Source: Sphingomonas sp.
GTDB taxonomy: Bacteria; Pseudomonadota; Alphaproteobacteria; Sphingomonadales; Sphingomonadaceae
Assembly (NCBI GenBank): GCA_019635535.1
Contig: JAHBZH010000001.1
Span: 441,001-505,000, forward strand
Direction: 5' to 3'
Length of the DNA: 64,000 bases
The notes beneath the pieces were generated by a model, which was not told the origin of the DNA, did not search any database, and saw only the letters and a list, made by a program, of their open reading frames with translations. Made by a program: the position numbers and the translations under genes. Below are positions 1 through 11,406 of this stretch, one piece after another; the first letter of the stretch is position 1; each line of letters starts with the position of its first letter.

Positions 1-33
1 GGACGATGGACTGACGCATGGAATTTTCTTCCG

Positions 34-414
34 TCACCCGCATTGCGTCAGGCTGAGGCCGTTGCCGTCGGGATCGCTGAAAAAGGCGACCTTCGCGGCA
101 CCGTCCGGCGAGGTCCAGATGCCGCGCGCATCCTGCCCCATGCCTTCGTAGATGGTCATCGCGACGCCCCTGGCGGCGAGCGCGTCGACGACGGCCGCGA
201 TGTCCGCCACCTCCCAGCCCAGCACGGGGTGGGGCGAGGCGGCGTGGCCCGGCACCTCGGTGAGGCGCAAGGTCACGCCGGCGAGATCGAACAAGGCGGC
301 GAAACCGTCATCGCCCGTGCGCTTCAGGCCGAGCGTGTCGGCGTAGAAGGGTTCGGCGACCGCGCGGCTGGCGGTGTTGACCAGGGCGACGGGACGGGCG
401 GTGGCAAGCGGCAT
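34..414 (-). CDS. VOC family (glyoxalase-fold) protein
   Basis: A 126-residue single-domain protein of the vicinal oxygen chelate superfamily. The sequence shows the paired beta-alpha-beta-beta-beta modules: an N-terminal module with FYADTLGLK near residues 23-31 and a C-terminal module ending in FFSDPDGNGLSL, the usual VOC closing strand. The ATG at 412-414 is preceded by AAGGAG, which supports this start. The substrate cannot be read from sequence; members include glyoxalases, dioxygenases and drug-binding proteins. It runs towards the left edge and diverges from the TIR-like gene. Family assignment is firm and function is unknown. Confidence 0.85.
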   Translation of the reverse strand: MPLATARPVALVNTASRAVAEPFYADTLGLKRTGDDGFAALFDLAGVTLRLTEVPGHAASPHPVLGWEVADIAAVVDALAARGVAMTIYEGMGQDARGIWTSPDGAAKVAFFSDPDGNGLSLTQCG

Positions 415-614
415 GGCGAGTCTCCTTCATGGACGGCGATGCGGCGATCATGCCGCAGCCGGCGGCGCGAAACCATCGCCCGGACGGGTGATTTTCCCCA
501 GGCAGACATGCGCGCGCTACCGGGTGTCGCGGGCGAGACCGAAGCCCGGTTGGGTGATACAAGCGAGTCGCGACGTCCGCCGAATGGATGCGGACGGGCT
601 TTCGGGAGGGACCG

Positions 615-1535
615 ATGGACAGACCTCGACTCTTTCTGGGTTCGTCCGGCAAGCAGGAGAAGCTGCTCCAGGCGTTGACCCGCGGGCTTGGCGACATCGC
701 CCGGGTCGAGCCCTGGACGACCAGCTTCAATCCCGGAACATCGACGCTGGAGCGCCTGATCGAGCTCACCCGCGAAGTCGATTTCGCGGCGTTCGTCTTC
801 GCCCAGGACGACTGGACGACGATCCAGGCGACCTCTTCCAAGCCGGAAGCCGGTCAGGCATCGCCGCGCGACAATGTGGTGTTCGAGGCCGGCCTGTTCG
901 GCGGCGTGCTGGGTATGCGCCGCACCTTCATCCTCCATGCAAGCGGGGCGAAGCTGCCGACCGACCTGCTCGGCCTCACCTGCGTGCGCTATCCCGGCGA
1001 GATGACGGCGGCCGAGATGCGGACCGTCAACCAGAAGCTGCGCAAGGCGATTGAGAATGAGGGGCGCCTGACGCGCATCGAGGGTTGCTGGTGGCAATTC
1101 TCGCTCACCGAGCGCACCGCCAAGGAGCCGTCGGCGCTGAGCCTCCTGACAGTTTCGCGCGACCGGACCGGCGCGCTCGAACTAAAGGGCAGCTCCTGGC
1201 GCGAGGACGGCATGCTTTCGGCCCGTTACTGGAGCGAGGCGGCGAAGGAGAGGGAGGCCGGCCTCTTCTATTACTGGAGAGGCGAACGGCCGCTCGACCC
1301 GGACGCGCCGGAGTTGCACGGCACCGGCGAGATCCGGCTGGAATCGGACGACCGCGCCGCCGGCTATTTCACCACCCGGTCGGATTCCGATCCGGCGCTC
1401 AAGGCACGGACGGCCGGCATCTTCTGGCGCGCCAATGCCGACGATGTCGGGATCATGGAAGGCCGCGACGACAAGCGGCGCGCGGCGCTGATCGCGGAAC
1501 GGCTGGGCGACTGGAAGGCGGTCAGGAACGCCTGA
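615..1535 (+). CDS. TIR-like nucleotide-binding protein with beta-rich C-terminal domain
   Basis: A 306-residue protein with two parts. Residues 4-145 match the TIR-like nucleotide-binding family (PF10137, the TIR domain of CBASS and Pycsar effectors): an LFLGSSGK first strand, DFAAFVFAQDD in the middle, and the block RDNVVFEAGLFGG (85-97), where E91 sits where TIR NADases keep their catalytic glutamate. Residues 155-300 are rich in predicted beta strands with an aromatic and glycine pattern (FYYW, HGTGEIRL, AGYFTTR) that recalls the Cap15-type beta-barrel, although this likeness is only by eye. There is no cyclase or other CBASS gene beside it. The likely role is an NAD-degrading or nucleotide-sensing immune effector. 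The ATG at 615 follows GGAGGG at 604-609; an in-frame upstream start at 588 lacks such a site. Confidence 0.75.
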   Translation: MDRPRLFLGSSGKQEKLLQALTRGLGDIARVEPWTTSFNPGTSTLERLIELTREVDFAAFVFAQDDWTTIQATSSKPEAGQASPRDNVVFEAGLFGGVLGMRRTFILHASGAKLPTDLLGLTCVRYPGEMTAAEMRTVNQKLRKAIENEGRLTRIEGCWWQFSLTERTAKEPSALSLLTVSRDRTGALELKGSSWREDGMLSARYWSEAAKEREAGLFYYWRGERPLDPDAPELHGTGEIRLESDDRAAGYFTTRSDSDPALKARTAGIFWRANADDVGIMEGRDDKRRAALIAERLGDWKAVRNA

Positions 1536-1625
1536 TCCGCCGCCGGGCGCGGGCGCGGGCGGCAACGCGATCTTCACCGGCCAAGGTTATGCCGCGCCGA
1601 CCATGAGGCGAGCGGGAGCGGGGCG

Positions 1626-2330
1626 ATGGGCGAGATGGCGATTCAGGACCGGAACGCGCGCTATCGCGGGAATATCGACTGGAAGGCCGTGCGCGATTGC
1701 TGGGCGACGCGCGCGGCGGACATTCCCGAGGACGCGACGATGGCCGGGCTCGGCCGCGAAAAGGCCTCGCATCGCGGCATCGGCGCGCGGCGCGGACTCA
1801 CCCGGCTGCTGACCGCCGGGGTCAACCAGGATTTTCTCGACGAGATTTGCGCGCTCGAGCGCCTCGAATATCTCTGGCTCGGCTGGCCGGTGACGGCGCA
1901 CGATCTGTCCGGCCTCGCGCGGCTGCAGCGGCTGCGCTTCCTCAAGATCGACAGCCCGCGCAACGTGACCGACTTCGGCGCGCTCGCCGACTGCCCGGCG
2001 CTCGCCAGCCTGTTCGTCGAGAACGCCAAGCATATGCCCGGCCTCGACTGGCTCGCGCCGCTCGGGCCGCGCCTCGCCGTGCTGGGGATCGAGGGCAGCA
2101 TGTGGACGATGCAGAAGGTGGAAAGCCTCGCTCCGCTCGCCGGCTTCGCGATGGAGGCGCTGTTCCTCACCTCGGTCCAGCTCAGGAACAAGGACCTGAC
2201 GCCGCTCGCCCGCTGCCCCAACCTCGCCTGGCTCTCCTGCGCCCGCTTCGCGCCGAAGCCGCGCTTCGAGGAGCTGAAGGCGCTGCGGCCGGACATCGAA
2301 TGCAGCTGGTTCGACCGCTACGAGATTTGA
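1626..2330 (+). CDS. leucine-rich repeat protein
   Basis: A 234-residue protein with about five leucine-rich repeats of 22-25 residues between residues 75 and 210. Each opens with an LxxLxL-type strand (LEYLWLG, LRFLKID, LASLFVE, LAVLGIE, MEALFLT, LAWLSCA). No signal peptide or membrane segment is seen, so it is probably a cytoplasmic binding scaffold. The start at 1626 follows a GGGAGCGGGG stretch; an ATG at 1638 is also possible. It lies 90 bases after the TIR-like gene on the same strand and the two may be co-transcribed. The binding partner is unknown. Confidence 0.7.
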   Translation: MGEMAIQDRNARYRGNIDWKAVRDCWATRAADIPEDATMAGLGREKASHRGIGARRGLTRLLTAGVNQDFLDEICALERLEYLWLGWPVTAHDLSGLARLQRLRFLKIDSPRNVTDFGALADCPALASLFVENAKHMPGLDWLAPLGPRLAVLGIEGSMWTMQKVESLAPLAGFAMEALFLTSVQLRNKDLTPLARCPNLAWLSCARFAPKPRFEELKALRPDIECSWFDRYEI

Positions 2331-2351
2331 GGGCGGCGGTTGCCCGCGGGA

Positions 2352-2777
2352 TCAATCGATGATCTCGGCACCCCCCTCGGCCGCCATCCGCGCCAGGGCG
2401 TCCTTCATCTCCTTCAGCCGTTCCGGCGAATGGCCTTCCCACTCGGCGACCTCGCCGACGATCCGCAAGGGCGCGCGGGAACGGTAGGAACTGGTCGGAT
2501 TGCCGGGAAATTTCTTGTCGGTGAGATTGGGATCGTCCTCGAACTCGGCCGTAGGCTCGACGATGTAGATGCGCTCCCGCGCGTTCTCGTTTCCTTTTGG
2601 GCCCCTGGCCAGCTCGCAGCCCCAGATCGCCGATTCGAGCGCGCCGGAGAAATAGATCCAGGAGAGCTTGCGGTCGGCATAGTTGGAGGCGAAGCCGGGC
2701 GCGAGCAGGTCGCCGACGGACAAGTCGGCGCGGGTGCCGTGGTAGAAGGGCGGGGCGGCATCGCTGGCGTAGGTCAT
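2352..2777 (-). CDS. arr: rifamycin ADP-ribosyltransferase (Arr family)
   Basis: A 141-residue enzyme of the Arr family, which transfers ADP-ribose from NAD+ to the 23-hydroxyl of rifamycins and so inactivates them. Visible hallmarks are PFYHGT (H13), the block after SNYADRK with IYF (Y42), IWGCELA, IYIVEPT, and the near-invariant DDPNLTDKKFPGNPT (81-95), followed by SYRSRAPLRIVGEV and GHSPE. Length matches known Arr proteins, with a few extra residues (PKGNEN) in the loop after the ELA motif. It looks intact. It sits among accessory genes with no integron or transposase in sight, so it is probably a resident environmental arr. Confidence 0.93.
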   Translation of the reverse strand: MTYASDAAPPFYHGTRADLSVGDLLAPGFASNYADRKLSWIYFSGALESAIWGCELARGPKGNENARERIYIVEPTAEFEDDPNLTDKKFPGNPTSSYRSRAPLRIVGEVAEWEGHSPERLKEMKDALARMAAEGGAEIID

Positions 2778-2798
2778 GGCGATGCCAATAGCGGCGGC

Positions 2799-3158
2799 TC
2801 AGGCCGGCGGGAAGGCGCGCGCGGGCGGTGAGGCCAGGGTGACGAGATTGCCGTCGGGATCGCGGACCTGCGCCAGCGTCGAATAATCGCCGGGAATGTC
2901 GTCGCCGAGCGCCAGCCCCAAGCCCGCCAGCCGGCGGCGCTCGGCCGCGAGATCGGCGACATAGAGGAAGATCGTGCCACGCCCGGCGATCTCCGTGCTG
3001 GTCGAGACCATGAGGCCGCCCGCGTCGGACAGCTCCCAGTTTAGAAGAGTCGGCATCGGCCGGGTATCCGGCCCGCAGCCGAGCAGCTTCGTATACCAGC
3101 CCTCGGCCGCCGCGAGGTCGGCGACGAGCAGGGAGGGGTAGGTTTTCTGAAGGTTCAT
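2799..3158 (-). CDS. VOC family (glyoxalase-fold) protein
   Basis: A 119-residue VOC superfamily protein. It starts with TYPSLLVADLAAAEGWYTKLLG, the usual first beta-alpha unit, and ends with QVRDPDGNLVTLASPP, the usual last strand with a metal-ligand region. It is short and complete. It lies 21 bases upstream of the arr gene on the same strand and may be co-transcribed with it. VOC proteins include antibiotic-binding members, but nothing here shows a drug-related role and the substrate is unknown. Confidence 0.83.
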   Translation of the reverse strand: MNLQKTYPSLLVADLAAAEGWYTKLLGCGPDTRPMPTLLNWELSDAGGLMVSTSTEIAGRGTIFLYVADLAAERRRLAGLGLALGDDIPGDYSTLAQVRDPDGNLVTLASPPARAFPPA

Positions 3159-3191
3159 TCTGGGTCTTCGGAGTGGGCCCAGGAAGAGAGG

Positions 3192-4490
3192 TTAGGCTGC
3201 GAGAACTTCACTCAACGGAATACCATAGCTTGCTTTGCCCAAGAGGCTCGAAAAATCTTGGTGCCGGAGCGATAAGTCGATGTCTTCCCAGACTCTCAAG
3301 AAAATCAGCTCAACTATACGCTGAGCTGAGTTTGAATCTATGTCAAACGCGCCCCTGCTGCCCGTGTGGACAAGTGCTGATCTAACTCCATAGAGTTTCC
3401 TGATATCAGTAGATATATATTGCCTATTCTTATTATCATCTGACAGCAACACCGCAGCATTACGAGAAATTGTTTGAATAACTGGAGATGTTTTATCGGA
3501 GTCAGAAAGCAGAGACTCGATTGCTGTGAAAAAATATAGCAATCTATCTGATCGATCTACGCTCCTGCGACCTCTCGTCATCCACCCACATCCTTGATAG
3601 AAGCGCTCGGCAACAGATTTAGGTTTTGCCTCAAACACCTTGTCTATTTTTTTCTTAATATCGTGATTTTCAAGGGTGTCGGCGGCTTCCTTCGTTAGAC
3701 GATAGTCATTCGGTGCGGTCATTCCGCCAAGCTGCGCTTCGCCGTCTTGTTTTAACGTGAAACTGTGGTCTCGCCCATCATGGGGCAAAAATGGATGAGC
3801 CTCAACCTTGCCCAAAGCGGGTGCCAATGGGCCAAGATGCTCGTACTTGACAGCCATTCTAAGCAAACTGAGGGCTACGTCAGTCAGCCAGAGGCCCTCC
3901 TCCTCACGAATGGGGTCTGCCGCAGCCAAATTGATGGCCCACATCGTAGGAGGAAGCGATGTAACTATGTCTGCTTCTTCAGAGGTTAAAATGATTGATA
4001 GAGACCAGTCCTGCCCCACTACAAATTTGAATTGCTTGTTTATTTTTCGAAATTCTTCGAGACGCGCCTCGGCTCGATCAATGGCGACTCGGCCAATTAC
4101 AATCCGATCCACTCCGGTGGGTAGGCGTACTAATGGGCAAGGTCGGAAAAACTCACTAACTGATGCAGACTTTGCTTCGATTAGCTCAAGTGCGTCATTC
4201 AGAAAGTCTATTTGATCAAGTTGAGCATGATTCTTAATTGATATGATAAAATCCCAAAGAGCTTTATCCAAAACCTTTGCATGACCCTTTAACGGACCAA
4301 GTTTGTTTATAGCTTTTCTCACGAACAAATGCTGAGCCTGAAGAGCTTCGTCAGAGATTTCAAACGCTACGCCATTGTGAAGACGAAAACGTTCAAACTG
4401 CATGGCTCCAACGTCAGGCTCTGAGCACTTCAATGCTTCAATAGCAAAATGCTTCAGAGACTGACGAAGCTCTGGGGTCTTTAGCGACAT
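3192..4490 (-). CDS. HEPN/Apea-like domain protein of unknown function
   Basis: A 432-residue protein without an obvious named family over its first 300 residues. The C-terminal part, from DRLLYFFTAIESLLSD to the end, resembles HEPN Apea-type domains and contains an R-x4-H motif (RSALVH, about residues 370-375), the catalytic signature of HEPN ribonucleases. Apea-HEPN proteins are common in bacterial defence and conflict loci. The coding sequence is clearly AT-richer than its neighbours, which suggests horizontal transfer. I chose the ATG at 4490 because GGAGACGGAG lies just upstream. A longer reading from a TTG at 4550 would add residues encoded by a decayed thiC fragment. The nuclease role is inferred. 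Confidence 0.6.
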   Translation of the reverse strand: MSLKTPELRQSLKHFAIEALKCSEPDVGAMQFERFRLHNGVAFEISDEALQAQHLFVRKAINKLGPLKGHAKVLDKALWDFIISIKNHAQLDQIDFLNDALELIEAKSASVSEFFRPCPLVRLPTGVDRIVIGRVAIDRAEARLEEFRKINKQFKFVVGQDWSLSIILTSEEADIVTSLPPTMWAINLAAADPIREEEGLWLTDVALSLLRMAVKYEHLGPLAPALGKVEAHPFLPHDGRDHSFTLKQDGEAQLGGMTAPNDYRLTKEAADTLENHDIKKKIDKVFEAKPKSVAERFYQGCGWMTRGRRSVDRSDRLLYFFTAIESLLSDSDKTSPVIQTISRNAAVLLSDDNKNRQYISTDIRKLYGVRSALVHTGSRGAFDIDSNSAQRIVELIFLRVWEDIDLSLRHQDFSSLLGKASYGIPLSEVLAA

Positions 4491-4516
4491 GTCTTGCTCC
4501 GTCTCCTCCTCTGCGA

Positions 4517-5290
<774 letters not shown>

Positions 5291-5317
5291 GCCCGCCTGC
5301 CTCCGTACCGTGAACGC

Positions 5318-7403
<2,086 letters not shown>

Positions 7404-7490
7404 GGGGAATGGGGCCACCCTAGCGGTTCGGGCGCGGCTTTGAAAGCGCGGCGATTGACGCGGCGCGCTGTTGCGGTGCAGCATGGCGGC

Positions 7491-10136
7491 ATGGCCTCCA
7501 CCCCGCCGCCGATCGCGCAGAATCCCGACATACGCTATCTCGGGCGGGTGCTGGGCGACGTGATCCGCGATCAGGGCGGCCCGGCCCTGTTCGAGCGGAT
7601 CGAGCGCATCCGTGCCGCTTCGGTGGACGAGCATCGCGGGCGGGCGGACGAGGAGGCGGTGAGCGCGGCGCTGGGCGCGCTCGACCTGGACGACACGCTC
7701 GCCTTCGTGCGCGGCTTCATGCTCTTTTCGATGCTCGCCAATCTCGCCGAGGACCGGCGCGGGCTGGCCGCCGAGCCGGGCGCGGACCTTGCGTCGGCGC
7801 TGACGCGGCTGGAGGAATTGGGGATCGGCACGGACGCGGCGCTGGCGCTGCTCGAACGGGCGCTGGTCGCGCCGGTGCTGACCGCGCATCCGACCGAGGT
7901 GCAGCGCAAATCGATCATCGACCATCGCAACCGGGTGGCGGCGCTGATGCGGCTGCGCGATACGGGCGCGGAGGAGACGGCGGACGGCGAGCCGGTCGAG
8001 GCGGCGATCCGGCGACAGGTGTCGCTGCTCTGGCAGACCCGCGCGCTGCGCCGCGAGCGGCTCTATGTCGCCGACGAGGTGGAGAATGCGCTGCAATATC
8101 TGCGCGACGTGTTCCTGCCGGCGATCCCGATGCTGCACGCGCGCTGGGAACGGGCGTTCGGCCGGCGCACACCCGATTTCCTGAAGGTCGGCAGCTGGAT
8201 CGGCGGCGACCGCGACGGCAATCCCAACGTGACGGCGGATTCGCTGCTTTATGCGCTGGGGCGCGCCTCGACGGCGGCGATCCTCTCCTATCTGGCGCAG
8301 ATCCATGCGCTTGGCGCGGAGCTGTCCATCTCCTCCGAGCTGGCCGCGCCGGGCCCCGAACTGGAGGCGCTGGCGGCGGCGGGCGGCGATCATGGCCGGA
8401 CCCGCACCGACGAGCCCTATCGCCGCGCGCTGACCGGCATCTATGCCCGGCTCGCCGCGACCTACGAGACGCTGACCGGCGGTCCGCCGCCGCGTGCCGC
8501 CGCGATCGCGTCGCGCGCCTATGCGGCGCCGGAAGAGCTGCGCGGCGACCTGGACGTGCTGGCGCACGCTTTGGGCCCGGACGGGGGCGGGGCGCTCGAC
8601 CGGTTGATCCGCGCGGTCGAGACGTTCGGTTTCCATCTCGCGACGCTGGACCTCAGGCAGAACGCCGACGTCCACGAACGGGTCGTGGCGGAATTGCTGG
8701 CGGTGGCAGGGGTCGAGGCGGATTATCGCGCGCTGGACGAGGCGGCGCGGGTAAAGCTGCTGCGCCGCGAGCTGGCCGGCGCGCGGCTGCTGGCCAGCCC
8801 GTTCGCGGACTATTCGGAAGAGACCCGGTCCGAGCTGGAGATCGTGCGCGCGGCGGCCGAGGCGCATGCACGCTACGGTGCGGCGGCGATCACCACCTAT
8901 ATCATCTCCAAGACCGAGAGCGTGTCCGACCTGCTTGAGGTCAACATCCTGCTCAAGGAAGCGGGGCTGTGGCGGGACGGCAAGCCGGCGATCATGGCCG
9001 TGCCCCTGTTCGAGACGATCGCCGATCTCCAGAACGCGCCGGACGTGATGACGCAATGGCTGGGCCTGCCCGAGATCGCGGCGGCGGCCAAGGCGCGCGG
9101 CCATCAGGAAGTGATGGTCGGCTATTCCGATTCCAACAAGGATGGCGGCTATCTGACCTCGGTGTGGAGCCTGCACCAGGCGAGCCGGGCGCTGGCCGAG
9201 GTGTTCGAGACGGCAGGCACGGCGATGCAGCTCTTCCACGGGCGCGGCGGCGCGGTGGGGCGCGGCGGCGGCTCCAGCTTCGCGGCGATCCGTGCCCAGC
9301 CGCGCGGCACCGTGCAGGGCCGCATCCGCATCACCGAGCAGGGCGAGGTGATCGCCGCCAAATATGGCAATGTTGAAAGCGCCGCGCTCAACCTGGAAGC
9401 GATCACGGCGGCGACCCTGCTCGCCAGCCTGGAGGTGCGATCGGCCCGGCGGCGCGATATCTTCTACACGGCGATGGACGGGATTTCCGCCGGGGCCGAG
9501 CGCGCCTATCGCGAACTTGTCTACGGGACGCCGGGCTTCCGCGCCTTCTTCCGCCAGATGACGCCGATCGCCGAGATCGCCGACCTCAAGATCGGATCGC
9601 GCCCGGCCAGCCGCACGAAGAGCGACCGGATCGAGGATCTGCGCGCCATTCCCTGGGTCTTTTCCTGGGCGCAGGCGCGGGTGATGCTGCCGGGCTGGTA
9701 CGGCGCGGGCCATGCGCTCGCCGCGTTCGACGACAAGCCGCTGATCCGCGACATGGTCGAGGCCTGGCCCTTCTTCCGCGCGACGCTCGACAATATGGAG
9801 ATGGTGCTGGCGAAGTCGGACATGGCCATCGCCGCGCGTTACGCCGGACTGGTCGAGGAGCGGGCCGCCGCCGACGCCATCTTCGGGCGGATCAGGGACG
9901 GCTGGGAACGCACCCGCGACGCGCTGCTGGAAGCGACCGGCCAGTCGCGTTTGCTGGAGAAGAACCCGGCGCTGGACGAATCGATCCGGCTGCGCCTGCC
10001 CTATATCGGGCCGCTCAACCATCTCCAGATCGAGCTGCTGAAGCGCCACCGCGCCGGCGAGAACGATCCGCGCATCCGCGAGGGCATCCAGCATTCGATC
10101 AACGCGATCGCGACCGCGCTGCGCAACAGCGGGTAG
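7491..10136 (+). CDS. ppc: phosphoenolpyruvate carboxylase
   Basis: An 881-residue enzyme that carboxylates phosphoenolpyruvate to oxaloacetate to refill the TCA cycle. The catalytic motifs are present: VLTAHPTEVQRKS with the key histidine at residue 133, GGDRDGNPNVT, and FHGRGGAVGRGGG with the glycine-rich bicarbonate loop. The C-terminus ends in the asparagine-glycine region typical of the family (NSG), and length equals the usual bacterial form. The start at 7491 (MASTPPP) is preferred; the reading frame is open further upstream but those codons overlap the thiC riboswitch. It diverges from thiC. Confidence 0.97.
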   Translation: MASTPPPIAQNPDIRYLGRVLGDVIRDQGGPALFERIERIRAASVDEHRGRADEEAVSAALGALDLDDTLAFVRGFMLFSMLANLAEDRRGLAAEPGADLASALTRLEELGIGTDAALALLERALVAPVLTAHPTEVQRKSIIDHRNRVAALMRLRDTGAEETADGEPVEAAIRRQVSLLWQTRALRRERLYVADEVENALQYLRDVFLPAIPMLHARWERAFGRRTPDFLKVGSWIGGDRDGNPNVTADSLLYALGRASTAAILSYLAQIHALGAELSISSELAAPGPELEALAAAGGDHGRTRTDEPYRRALTGIYARLAATYETLTGGPPPRAAAIASRAYAAPEELRGDLDVLAHALGPDGGGALDRLIRAVETFGFHLATLDLRQNADVHERVVAELLAVAGVEADYRALDEAARVKLLRRELAGARLLASPFADYSEETRSELEIVRAAAEAHARYGAAAITTYIISKTESVSDLLEVNILLKEAGLWRDGKPAIMAVPLFETIADLQNAPDVMTQWLGLPEIAAAAKARGHQEVMVGYSDSNKDGGYLTSVWSLHQASRALAEVFETAGTAMQLFHGRGGAVGRGGGSSFAAIRAQPRGTVQGRIRITEQGEVIAAKYGNVESAALNLEAITAATLLASLEVRSARRRDIFYTAMDGISAGAERAYRELVYGTPGFRAFFRQMTPIAEIADLKIGSRPASRTKSDRIEDLRAIPWVFSWAQARVMLPGWYGAGHALAAFDDKPLIRDMVEAWPFFRATLDNMEMVLAKSDMAIAARYAGLVEERAAADAIFGRIRDGWERTRDALLEATGQSRLLEKNPALDESIRLRLPYIGPLNHLQIELLKRHRAGENDPRIREGIQHSINAIATALRNSG

Positions 10137-10191
10137 GAGAGGAGGCGGGCCTTCCACCCTCTCATGCCATCGCGAGGCGCGAAGGGCCGGG

Positions 10192-11301
10192 CTAAAGCGG
10201 CAGCGTTAGGTCGCGGGGTTCCGGGGGCGTCTCGCCGTCCTGGCCGGACAGATTGGACAAAGTGAGGCCGAGCAGGCGGATGCCCTTTTCGGGTGAGAGC
10301 AGGGTCCGCAGCAGCGCCACGCCGACGGCGAGGAACTCGTCGCGGTCCGTCACCATGCGATCGAGGCTGCGGGCGCGGGTTCTGATCCGGAAATCGCTAT
10401 ATTTCACCTTTAAAGTAATCGTCCGGCCGGACAGATTCTTCTCGGTGACGCGGCGCCAGACGGTGTGGCTGATCCGGTCGAGCTCGGCGACGAGGGCGGC
10501 CTCGTCGGTCAGATCGTCGAAGAAGGTGTCCTCCGCGCCGATCGACTTCCAGGGGCGGTTCGGCTTCACCTGGCGGTGGCAGATGCCGCGGGCGAGATCG
10601 TGATAATAATCGCCGGAGCTGCCGAAATTGTCGGTGAGGAACGCCCGGCTTCGCGCGCGCAGGTCCGCGCCGGTGTGGATGCCGAGCCGCGCCATCTTCT
10701 CCGCCGTGCGCGGGCCGATGCCGTGGAAGCGGCGGACCGGGAGGGTGGCGACGAACGCCTCGCCCCGGCCGGGCGGGATGACGCACAGGCCGTCCGGCTT
10801 GTTCTGGTCCGACGCGAGCTTGGCGAGGAACTTGTTGTAGGAGACGCCGGCCGAGGCGGTGAGCTGCGTATCCGCGCGGATGCGGGCGCGGATTTGCCTG
10901 GCGATCTCGGTGGCGATGCCGATGCCCTGCAGATCCTCCGTCACGTCGAGATAGGCTTCGTCGAGACTGAGCGGCTCCACCAGCGGCGTATAATCGGCGA
11001 AGATCGCGCGGATCTGCTGGCTGACCTCGCGATAGGCATCGAAACGGGGTTTCACGAAGACGAGATCGGGGCAGCGGCGGATCGCGGTGGCCGAGGGCAT
11101 GGCCGATTTGACGCCGAACCTGCGCGCCTCGTAGCTCGCCGCCGCCACGACGCCGCGATGCATGCCGCCGACCGCCACCGGCCGGCCCCGCAATGCCGGA
11201 TCGTCGCGCTGCTCGACCGACGCGAAGAAGGCATCCATGTCGACATGGATGATCTTGCGCACGGACTCGACGGGCGGCGGATCGGCGGCTAAGGCGTTCA
11301 C
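10192..11301 (-). CDS. dinB: DNA polymerase IV (Y family)
   Basis: A 369-residue translesion polymerase. The palm motif IIHVDMDAFFASVE supplies metal-binding D21 and D23, and SLDEAYLDVT gives the second acidic pair. RPVAVGG and YEARRFGVKSAMP are typical DinB finger sequences, and GIGPRTAEKMARLGI is the helix-hairpin-helix. The little-finger domain follows. The protein ends in DLTLPL without a clear canonical beta-clamp motif, although LTLPL resembles the QLxLPL type. It is convergent with ppc. No LexA box was identified in the short upstream gap. Confidence 0.96.
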   Translation of the reverse strand: MNALAADPPPVESVRKIIHVDMDAFFASVEQRDDPALRGRPVAVGGMHRGVVAAASYEARRFGVKSAMPSATAIRRCPDLVFVKPRFDAYREVSQQIRAIFADYTPLVEPLSLDEAYLDVTEDLQGIGIATEIARQIRARIRADTQLTASAGVSYNKFLAKLASDQNKPDGLCVIPPGRGEAFVATLPVRRFHGIGPRTAEKMARLGIHTGADLRARSRAFLTDNFGSSGDYYHDLARGICHRQVKPNRPWKSIGAEDTFFDDLTDEAALVAELDRISHTVWRRVTEKNLSGRTITLKVKYSDFRIRTRARSLDRMVTDRDEFLAVGVALLRTLLSPEKGIRLLGLTLSNLSGQDGETPPEPRDLTLPL

Positions 11302-11406
11302 GCTTTGTGCTTATACGCCCGTCGGCGCGCCGCAACAGTCCCAAAATGAGGCGGGCGCGGCGGCGATGTGGCGGGCCTGTTTCGAGTTGCGTAAAGGTGT
11401 CCGGCT

